In this document: positions 1 to 5,442 of the stretch, piece after piece | How the letters are laid out: the number at the start of each line of letters is the position of its first letter | Position numbering within the stretch: position 1 is the stretch's first letter | DNA from: an uncultured Eubacteriales bacterium | Lineage (GTDB): Bacteria; Bacillota; Clostridia; Oscillospirales; CAG-272 | Direction: 5' to 3' | NCBI GenBank assembly: GCA_934446285.1 | Contig: CAKSEI010000113.1 | Coordinates: 1 to 5,442 of the forward strand | Length of the DNA: 5,442 bases | Made by a program: the position numbers and the translations under genes | Notes under the pieces: model-generated | Told to the model about the DNA's origin: nothing | Seen by the model: only the letters and a program-made list of their open reading frames with translations | The model's database searches: none

Positions 1-290
1 GTCATCATCATGCCGACGAGGTGTTTACGAGCTGGGGCGCGGAGACGGCTCATAAGTACACCGCGGACGGCATAAGAGCTGCGCTTGAGGCTCTTACCGA
101 CGAGACGGTATACGGTCTTGTACTGCGAGCAAAGGGCATTGTCGCGGGCGAGGACGGCAAGTGGATTTACTACGACTATGTTCCGGGTGAGGCGGATGTG
201 CGTTACGGTGCGGCAGCCGTCACCGGCAGACTGTGCGTCATAGGCTCTTCTCTCAAGGAGGACGCACTTAAGGAGTTATTTAACGTCTGA
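1..290 (+). CDS. CobW/COG0523 family (G3E) GTPase, C-terminal part, 5' end outside window
   Basis: Only the last 95 residues are present (codons from position 3 to a TGA at 288-290), and the reading frame is open at the window edge. The visible part starts with three His codons (3-11), followed by DEVFTSWG. This resembles the His/acid-rich linker that precedes the C-terminal domain in many COG0523 proteins. The rest matches that C-terminal domain: a GLVLRAKGIV strand, a WIYYDYVPGE segment, and a TGRLCVIGSSL motif before the final helix ending ELFNV. Family members are cytoplasmic GTPases that act as metal chaperones or insertases for zinc, cobalt, nickel or nitrile hydratase metal centres. 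The metal here cannot be told. The P-loop and CxCC motif would lie upstream of the window. An internal GTG at 21 is not the true start, because the homologous sequence continues upstream of it. The stop overlaps the next ATG by one base, so the two genes are almost certainly co-translated. Confidence 0.92.
   Translation, partial: HHHADEVFTSWGAETAHKYTADGIRAALEALTDETVYGLVLRAKGIVAGEDGKWIYYDYVPGEADVRYGAAAVTGRLCVIGSSLKEDALKELFNV
270..275 (+). promoter_or_regulatory. probable ribosome binding site for the second GTPase-like gene
   Basis: AAGGAG lies inside the end of the CobW gene, 14 nt before the ATG at 290. That spacing is longer than usual. A second AAGGAGG is further back at 255-261. With the TGATG stop/start overlap, initiation probably relies on ribosomes finishing the upstream gene rather than on this site alone. 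Confidence 0.5.
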
Positions 291-1231
291 TGGAAATACC
301 GGTATATCTTTTCACGGGCTTTCTTGAGTCCGGTAAGACAAGATTCATTCAGGAGACGCTCGAGGATGCGCGGTTTACCGACGGTACGTCCACTCTCGTG
401 CTCGTATGCGAGCAGGGAGAGGAGGAGTACGACGAGGGACGCTATCCCGCAGGCGGAGTGCATATCGAATACATAGAGGATGAGAGTGAGCTTGACGACA
501 AGAGGCTCTCGGCTCTCCTGAAGAAGCATAAGGCGAAGCGCGTGCTCGTCGAGTACAACGGCATGTGGCAGAATATCTCATTTTTCTACGCCATGCCGAA
601 GGATTGGGTGCTCTATCAGGAGATGTGCTTTGTCGACTGCACGACCTTTGATATGTACAATAAAAACATGCGTTCGCTCGTCGTGGACAAGTTTACGACC
701 GCCGACCTTGTTGTTTTCAACAGGTATCTCGATAAGTACGACCGCATGGACCTGCACAAGGCGGTGCGCACATGCAGCAGGGGCGCGCAGATTGTTTACG
801 AGTATCCGAACGGTGAGGCGATACAGGACGATATAGAGGATCCTCTGCCCTTTGACCGCGAGGCGGACGAATTCACGGTAGAGGATAAGGATTACGCCCT
901 CTTTTACCGTGACATGAGCGAGGAGACGGACGCCTACGACGGTAAGACCGTTAACTTCAAGGCTTATATAATGTCGGCAAGGGGCTTGGATGACCGCGAG
1001 CGCGCGGCAGGCAGGCAGATAATGACCTGCTGCGTTGAGGATATAGCGTATTCGGCGCTTGTATGCCGATTTCCCGAGGGGGATGTGCCAGAGGGTAAGA
1101 GCTGGGCTTATATACGTGCGAAGATAGGCATGGAGGAGCACAAGGCATACGGCAAAAGAGGTCCGGTGCTTACATGTCTTGAGTGGCATCCGGCGGAAAA
1201 GCCGGAAGAAGAGGTGGCAACCTTTTACTGA
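290..1231 (+). CDS. Divergent G3E-like P-loop protein with C-terminal DUF1980/TIGR03943-like domain
   Basis: 313 residues; the ATG at 290 overlaps the preceding TGA. The N-terminal half is a CobW-like P-loop NTPase. It has a Walker A GFLESGKT (10-17) and a G3E-type ExxG motif (VEYNG, E88-G91), followed by a FVDCTTFD strand (D116) and VVFNR (141-145) where the guanine-specificity motif should be. Two hallmarks are altered. The CxCC metal motif of true COG0523 proteins is absent, and the NKxD motif reads NRYLD. From about residue 200 the protein resembles the C-terminal part of DUF1980/TIGR03943 proteins (B. subtilis YcgQ type), with a YDGKTVNFKAYIM segment, the signature MTCC (245-248) followed by D251, a W272 strand, and a PVLTCLEW/PAEKP ending. 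Those proteins usually sit beside a permease, often near metal-regulated genes. No signal peptide or membrane segment is seen. A role as partner of the upstream GTPase in metal or cofactor handling is inferred. Family assignment is firm for the P-loop half and good for the C-terminal half. Confidence 0.88.
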   Translation: MEIPVYLFTGFLESGKTRFIQETLEDARFTDGTSTLVLVCEQGEEEYDEGRYPAGGVHIEYIEDESELDDKRLSALLKKHKAKRVLVEYNGMWQNISFFYAMPKDWVLYQEMCFVDCTTFDMYNKNMRSLVVDKFTTADLVVFNRYLDKYDRMDLHKAVRTCSRGAQIVYEYPNGEAIQDDIEDPLPFDREADEFTVEDKDYALFYRDMSEETDAYDGKTVNFKAYIMSARGLDDRERAAGRQIMTCCVEDIAYSALVCRFPEGDVPEGKSWAYIRAKIGMEEHKAYGKRGPVLTCLEWHPAEKPEEEVATFY

Positions 1232-1248
1232 TAAAAACGGGTAAAAAC

Positions 1249-1254
1249 GAGGTG
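1249..1254 (+). promoter_or_regulatory. ribosome binding site of the activase gene
   Basis: GAGGTG lies 5 nt before the ATG at 1260, within the only intergenic gap of the window (1232-1259). It supports the ATG at 1260 as the start. The 28-nt gap has no room for a typical promoter or terminator, and no hairpin is seen in it. Confidence 0.6.
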
Positions 1255-1259
1255 TCGGA

Positions 1260-4217
1260 ATGGCAATAAAACTGAATGAAACAGCGGCTCTGCCGTCGCT
1301 CGGCATCGATATCGGTTCTACTACGGCAAAGGTTGTCCTGACGGACGGCGGAGAGGTGGTATACGACAGATACGAGCGTCACTTTTCCTTTGTCCGTGCG
1401 AAAACTCTCGAGCTGATAAACGACATAAGGCCTCTGCTTGAGGGCAGGGAGTTTACCGTCTCCGTCAGCGGCTCGGCGGGCATGGGGCTTGCCGAGGCTG
1501 CGGGACTGCCGTTTGTGCAGGAGGTATACGCTACGGGCGAGGTGGTGCGCACCCTTGAGGAGGATGCGTCCGCCGTTATAGAGCTCGGCGGAGAGGACGC
1601 GAAGATACTCTTCCTGAAGGGGGGCTTCGACGAGCGCATGAACGGCTCGTGTGCGGGCGGAACAGGCGCTTTTATTGACCAGATGGCAACGCTGCTTGAC
1701 GTCAGCGTGTCCGAGCTTGACCGCCTCTCGGCGGGCTGCGAGCGCATTTATCCGATAGCGTCCCGCTGCGGAGTCTTTGCGAAATCCGACATACAGCCGC
1801 TCTTGAATCAGGGCGCACGCAAGGAGGATATAGCCGCGAGCATATACCGCGCGGTCGTAAACCAGACGGTAGGCGGGCTTGCCCAGGGACGCAGGATAGA
1901 GGGCAGGGTAGTTTTTCTCGGCGGACCTCTCTATTACTGCACGGGGCTGCGGCGCGCTTTCGTCGATGTCCTCGGGCTTAAGGGCGACGAGGCTGTTTTT
2001 CCCGAGTGGGGGAGAATATGCGTCGCTATGGGCGCTGCCGTTTACGCGTCATCCTCTGGCAGGACATTTGACTTTGAGTCGCTTGTCACGGCACTTGAGA
2101 GCGCCGCATCCGAGAAGAGGGATGCGGGCAGACTCCCCGCACTCTTTGAGAATGATGAAGAATACGCGGCTTTCCGCGAGAGGCACGCCCGCGCGGATGT
2201 ACCGCATACCGACATTTCGGAATATACGGGAGATGCTTACCTCGGAATAGACTGCGGCTCTACGACGACAAAGCTGCTGCTCATGGCTGAGGACGGCAGC
2301 ATTCTCTATACCTATTACGATTCAAACAGGGGTAATCCCGTCGAGATAGTGCGCGGGCAGCTCTCTTATATCTACAGCCTGTGCGGCACTCGCATACATA
2401 TACGCTCAAGTGCCGTGACGGGATACGGCGAGGAGCTTGTCAAGAGCGCCTTCGGCGTTGACTTCGGCATTGTCGAGACTATGGCTCACTTTACCGCAGC
2501 GCGCCACTTCGACCCCGACGTCGATTTTATCATAGATATCGGCGGTCAGGATATAAAATGCTTTAAGGTCAAGAATAATTCGATAGACAGCATAGCTTTA
2601 AACGAGGCGTGTTCATCGGGCTGCGGCTCTTTTATAGAGACATTTGCCCGCAGCATGGGCTACGGAATAGAGGAATTCGCCCGCCTCGGAATTACGGCAA
2701 AAGCGCCCGTCGACCTCGGCAGTCGCTGCACGGTCTTTATGAATTCATCGGTCAAGCAGGCGCAGAAGGACGGCGCGGACGTGTCGGATATATCCGCGGG
2801 GCTGTCTGTGAGCGTTGTGAAGAATGCGGTATACAAGGTCATACGCGCACCGAGCGCCGACGACCTCGGTAAGAATATAGTCGTTCAGGGCGGGACTTTC
2901 TATAATGACGCGGTGCTGAGAGCCTTTGAGAGAGAGCTGGGCAGGAATGTGATACGTCCGGTAATTTCCGGCGTTATGGGCGCTTACGGTGCGGCGCTTA
3001 CCGCACGCGATATGCGCACGGATAGCTCCGCTCTTATCACAAAAGAAAAACTGGAGAACTTTGTCCACGAGACAAAGGGCGCGGTATGTCACGGCTGCGG
3101 AAACGGATGCAGACTGACAGTGAATATTTTCGACGGCGGCAGGAAGTTTATCTCGGGAAATCAATGCGAGAGAGGTCTCGGCATAAAGGACGGCGCGGGA
3201 ACGCCGAATATGTATGAGTTCAAGAGAAATTATCTCTATTCCTTAAAGAGTGAGGGCTCGGGCCCCGTGGTCGGGTTGCCGCTCGCGCTCGGTATGTACG
3301 AGACTGCACCTCTCTGGCACGGTATATTTACCTCCCTCGGATGCAGGGTGCTGCTCACCGGTGCGTCGACAAAGGAGATGTATTCAGAGGGGCAGTTTTC
3401 CATCCCGTCGGACACCGTTTGCTACCCCGCGAAGCTTATGCACGGGCATATAGCGGAGCTTACGAAAAAAAAGCCGGATGCGATATTCTATCCGCGCCTG
3501 ACATACAATACGAATGAGCATTCGGGTAAAAATCATTATAACTGCCCCGTTGTCGCGTATTACTCCGACCTGCTATCGTGCAACGTAGAGGCGTTCGCGG
3601 ACACGCGGTTTGTCTTCCCGTATCTTAATATAAACAGCGAAAAGGAGCTTGCGCGCGAGCTGTACCGTGAGCTTGCCCCGATAGGCAGCTTTACCCGTGC
3701 GCAGATAAAGGCGGCGGTAAAGAGCGGCTTTGAGGCTCTCGAAAAATACAAGAGCGCCGTGCGCGCCGAGGGCGAACGGGTCATTTCTCTTGCACGGGAA
3801 AAAGACTTAAGGATAATGGTTCTCGCCGGCAGACCATATCACATCGACCCCGAGGTCAGCCACGGAATAGACAAGCTCGCCTGTTCCCTCGGCTTTGCCG
3901 TTGTGAGCGAGGATGCAGTCGCGCACCTTCACGCTCCCGAGGAGGTAGACGTGCTCGACCAGTGGACGTACCATTCGCGCCTTTACAGAGCTGCGCATTG
4001 GGTGTGTGAAAACGATGACGCGCAGCTTGTACAGCTTGTATCATTCGGCTGCGGCATAGACGCGATAACCACGGACGAGGTACGCAGCATACTTGAGAGC
4101 AGGGGTAAGCTCTATACACAGATAAAAATAGACGAGATAACCAACCTCGGCGCGGTAAAGATAAGGCTGCGCTCGATGATAGGCGCTCTTGAGGAAAGGG
4201 GACGGAATGGCAACTGA
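1260..4217 (+). CDS. 2-hydroxyacyl-CoA dehydratase activase-type protein: tandem BcrAD/BadFG ATPase domains plus DUF2229
   Basis: 985 residues. HgdC-type activases are iron-sulfur ATPases that use ATP to drive a low-potential electron onto a partner iron-sulfur protein in the cytoplasm. Domain 1 (about 14-262) has the phosphate loop GIDIGSTTAK (15-24), ELGGEDAK (108-115), and cysteines in SCAGGTG (C131) and SRCGVFA (C170). Domain 2 (about 327-585) repeats this with GIDCGSTTTK (329-338), DIGGQDIK (426-433), C451 in NEACSSGCG and C490 in SRCTVF. Both Cys pairs are 39 residues apart, as are C127/C166 of Acidaminococcus HgdC, which bind the dimer-bridging [4Fe-4S] cluster. A Cys segment follows (C610, C613, C617, C636). 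The DUF2229/HgdB-like region (about 655-975) carries VCYPAK (C721), GRPYHIDPE (857-865) and SFGCGID (C931). Many relatives have an HgdB-like dehydratase domain fused at the C-terminus, giving roughly 1400 residues or more. Here that part is the next gene, which overlaps by 11 nt. The substrate is unknown and the reductant is probably ferredoxin or flavodoxin. Family identification is very secure. Confidence 0.96.
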   Translation: MAIKLNETAALPSLGIDIGSTTAKVVLTDGGEVVYDRYERHFSFVRAKTLELINDIRPLLEGREFTVSVSGSAGMGLAEAAGLPFVQEVYATGEVVRTLEEDASAVIELGGEDAKILFLKGGFDERMNGSCAGGTGAFIDQMATLLDVSVSELDRLSAGCERIYPIASRCGVFAKSDIQPLLNQGARKEDIAASIYRAVVNQTVGGLAQGRRIEGRVVFLGGPLYYCTGLRRAFVDVLGLKGDEAVFPEWGRICVAMGAAVYASSSGRTFDFESLVTALESAASEKRDAGRLPALFENDEEYAAFRERHARADVPHTDISEYTGDAYLGIDCGSTTTKLLLMAEDGSILYTYYDSNRGNPVEIVRGQLSYIYSLCGTRIHIRSSAVTGYGEELVKSAFGVDFGIVETMAHFTAARHFDPDVDFIIDIGGQDIKCFKVKNNSIDSIALNEACSSGCGSFIETFARSMGYGIEEFARLGITAKAPVDLGSRCTVFMNSSVKQAQKDGADVSDISAGLSVSVVKNAVYKVIRAPSADDLGKNIVVQGGTFYNDAVLRAFERELGRNVIRPVISGVMGAYGAALTARDMRTDSSALITKEKLENFVHETKGAVCHGCGNGCRLTVNIFDGGRKFISGNQCERGLGIKDGAGTPNMYEFKRNYLYSLKSEGSGPVVGLPLALGMYETAPLWHGIFTSLGCRVLLTGASTKEMYSEGQFSIPSDTVCYPAKLMHGHIAELTKKKPDAIFYPRLTYNTNEHSGKNHYNCPVVAYYSDLLSCNVEAFADTRFVFPYLNINSEKELARELYRELAPIGSFTRAQIKAAVKSGFEALEKYKSAVRAEGERVISLAREKDLRIMVLAGRPYHIDPEVSHGIDKLACSLGFAVVSEDAVAHLHAPEEVDVLDQWTYHSRLYRAAHWVCENDDAQLVQLVSFGCGIDAITTDEVRSILESRGKLYTQIKIDEITNLGAVKIRLRSMIGALEERGRNGN
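4191..4202 (+). promoter_or_regulatory. ribosome binding site of the dehydratase-like gene, inside the activase 3' end
   Basis: The purine run GAGGAAAGGGGA precedes the ATG at 4207. AGGGGA (4197-4202) is 4 nt from the start, and GAGGA (4191-4195) is 11 nt away. In the dehydratase frame a TAG occurs at 4180-4182, so translation must start downstream of it. The only ATG at the head of the frame is 4207. A TTG at 4189 is possible but less likely. This site argues that the split from the activase is a real gene boundary. Confidence 0.65.
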
Positions 4218-5442
4218 ATATCCCGTATTCACAAAGGCGATGAAGGAGACTCATACCATTCTCCTGCCGAATATGCTACCCATGCACGAGCGTCTCATGG
4301 CGCGTGTTTTCGGGCTTTACGGCTATAAGACCGAGCTGCTCACGAATTCGGGGAAGAGTGTGGTCAACGCGGGACAGAAGTATGTACATAACGATACCTG
4401 CTATCCCGCTCTGCTCATAGTCGGTCAGTTTATCGACGCTCTCTCAAGCGGAAAATATGATCTCGACCGCACCGCCGTGCTCATAACTCAGACCGGCGGA
4501 GGCTGCCGCGCGTCGAACTATATTTTTCTTCTGCGAAAGGCGCTTGAGAAAGCGGGCTTCGGGCAAGTTCCCGTTGTTTCCTTCAATATAAGCGGACTTG
4601 AGAAAGACTCGGGTTTCAGGATTACTCCCGCGATTCTCCACCGTCTCGCCTACGCCGTGCTCTACGGCGACCTGCTCATGCTGCTGCGCAATCAGGTGCG
4701 CCCGTATGAGAATAATAAGGGAGATGCGGACAGACTGTGCGACGAGTGGGTGGACAGACTCACGGAGTCCCTCGGAGTCAAACGCGTGAGATACTCTGAG
4801 GTGAAGAGAAATTACAGCCTCATAGTAAAGAGCTTTGCGGAAATACCGCGCTCACGCGAGCGCAAGACGCGCGTGGGTATTGTCGGTGAGATATTCGTAA
4901 AGTATTCGCCTCTCGGCAATAACGACCTTGAGAATTTCCTTATTTCCGAGGGCGCAGAGCCGGTTGTGCCCGGACTTTTGGACTTTTGCATGTACTGTGT
5001 ATATAACGGCATAATCGACACGCGTCTGTACGGAATCAGCAGACTGAAAGGGCTGCTCAGCCGCCCCGTTATGTCTTTTCTCCTAAAGAAGCAGCGTGAC
5101 CTTATCGACGCGATAAAGGCTCAGGGCGACTTTGATCCGCCAACCTCATTTGCACATACCTGCACGCTCGGTGAAGAGTTCGTCGGGCGCGGGACAAAGA
5201 TGGGCGAGGGCTGGCTTTTGACCGCCGAGATGATAGAGTTAGGCGAGCAGGGGGTAAAGAATATCGTATGCGCTCAGCCTTTCGGCTGTCTGCCTAACCA
5301 TATAGTGGGCAAGGGCGTTATGAAGCCGATAAAGGCTGCACACCCCGATATGAATATAGTTGCGGTCGACTACGATCCGGGCGCTACACGCATAAATCAG
5401 GAAAACAGAATAAAGCTCATGCTCGCAAACGCAAATCGCGGG
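4207..5442 (+). CDS. 2-hydroxyacyl-CoA dehydratase (HgdB-like) family protein, 3' end outside window
   Basis: 412 residues are visible with no stop before the window end. Related sequences usually end soon after the NRIKLML motif seen here, so probably only a short tail is missing (inference from the family). It matches the iron-sulfur acceptor proteins of the HgdA/HgdB and double-cubane cluster protein (DCCP) superfamily, which receive electrons from HgdC-type ATPases. Motifs in order: NDTCYPALL (C65), TQTGGGCRASNY (C100), ISGLEKDSGF, YGDLLM and RPYE, GEIFVKYSPLGNNDLE (from G227), FCMYC (C261, C264), HTCTLGEE (C319), CAQPFGCLPNH (C355, C361) and VDYDPGATRINQ (388 onward). The cysteines are candidate cluster ligands. 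It overlaps the activase by 11 nt in another frame and has its own ribosome binding site. It is the natural redox partner of the activase. No gene for a CoA transferase or substrate-specific enzyme is visible, so its substrate is unknown, and a small-molecule reductase rather than a CoA-ester dehydratase is possible. Confidence 0.94.
   Translation, partial: MATEYPVFTKAMKETHTILLPNMLPMHERLMARVFGLYGYKTELLTNSGKSVVNAGQKYVHNDTCYPALLIVGQFIDALSSGKYDLDRTAVLITQTGGGCRASNYIFLLRKALEKAGFGQVPVVSFNISGLEKDSGFRITPAILHRLAYAVLYGDLLMLLRNQVRPYENNKGDADRLCDEWVDRLTESLGVKRVRYSEVKRNYSLIVKSFAEIPRSRERKTRVGIVGEIFVKYSPLGNNDLENFLISEGAEPVVPGLLDFCMYCVYNGIIDTRLYGISRLKGLLSRPVMSFLLKKQRDLIDAIKAQGDFDPPTSFAHTCTLGEEFVGRGTKMGEGWLLTAEMIELGEQGVKNIVCAQPFGCLPNHIVGKGVMKPIKAAHPDMNIVAVDYDPGATRINQENRIKLMLANANRG

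Noticed and set aside
21..290. A complete 89-residue gene starting at the GTG at 21
   Set aside because: The frame is open to the window edge, and the upstream codons continue the CobW-like sequence (three His, then ADE). No ribosome binding site precedes the GTG.
1232..1249. Direct repeat TAAAAACG at 1232-1239 and 1242-1249 in the intergenic gap
   Set aside because: Two short A-rich copies 10 nt apart can arise by chance. They have no dyad symmetry and leave no room for a promoter, so there is no support for an operator.
1257..1265. Shared CGGAATGGCAA at the starts of the activase and dehydratase-like genes (also at 4203-4213)
   Set aside because: It covers only the start codon and a common second codon. 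The flanking bases and the ribosome binding sites differ, so a common regulatory element is not supported.
578..1306. Long minus-strand open frame of 242 codons opposite the second GTPase-like gene
   Set aside because: It is antisense to a well-supported gene, shows no recognisable motif, and its composition is what the complement of the plus-strand codons would give. The other minus-strand frames (for example 203-529, 2745-3164 and 3856-4254) are rejected for the same reason.
4444..5021. Small frames on both strands (4444-4641 minus, 4598-4789 plus, 4812-5021 minus) within the last gene
   Set aside because: The plus-strand frame starting at 4207 encodes a continuous HgdB-like protein with conserved motifs across this whole region, so these are shadows.

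Overview
This window holds four closely packed genes on the plus strand and nothing convincing on the minus strand. The gene families and their order suggest an anaerobic Firmicute of the class Clostridia, probably an uncultured gut-type lineage. That is an inference from gene content: large fused activases of the 2-hydroxyacyl-CoA dehydratase type and COG0523 GTPases are typical of that group. Base composition looks moderately GC-rich by eye. The genes share one style of codon use (many ATA, AGA/AGG, CTC and CTT codons), with no visible sign of recent transfer of any single gene.

Layout. Positions 1-290 are the 3' end of a CobW/COG0523 (G3E) GTPase. Positions 290-1231 encode a second, divergent G3E-like P-loop protein with a C-terminal DUF1980/TIGR03943-like domain. 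Positions 1260-4217 encode a 985-residue activase with two BadF/BadG/BcrA/BcrD-type ATPase domains, a Cys-rich segment and a DUF2229/HgdB-like C-terminal domain. Positions 4207-5442 encode a separate 2-hydroxyacyl-CoA dehydratase (HgdB-like) protein that runs off the window end. The junctions are a 1-nt stop/start overlap, a 28-nt gap and an 11-nt overlap. Together they indicate one operon with translational coupling. No promoter, terminator, RNA gene, mobile element or CRISPR array is visible, so the promoter must lie upstream and the terminator downstream.

How the genes may work together. In known members of this superfamily, an iron-sulfur ATPase (HgdC) uses ATP to push one low-potential electron onto an HgdA/HgdB-type iron-sulfur protein. 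Here the ATPase is a tandem duplication in one chain, with the HgdC cluster cysteine pair conserved in both halves at the same 39-residue spacing. The HgdB fold also appears twice: once as the C-terminus of the activase and once as the next protein. This gives a pseudo-symmetric, complete electron pump plus acceptor encoded by two genes. The two upstream G3E-type proteins suggest a metal-delivery or cofactor-insertion step for this complex. The substrate of the system cannot be read from this window. The association of the two GTPases with an orphan activase/dehydratase pair is the part most likely to represent an undescribed system.
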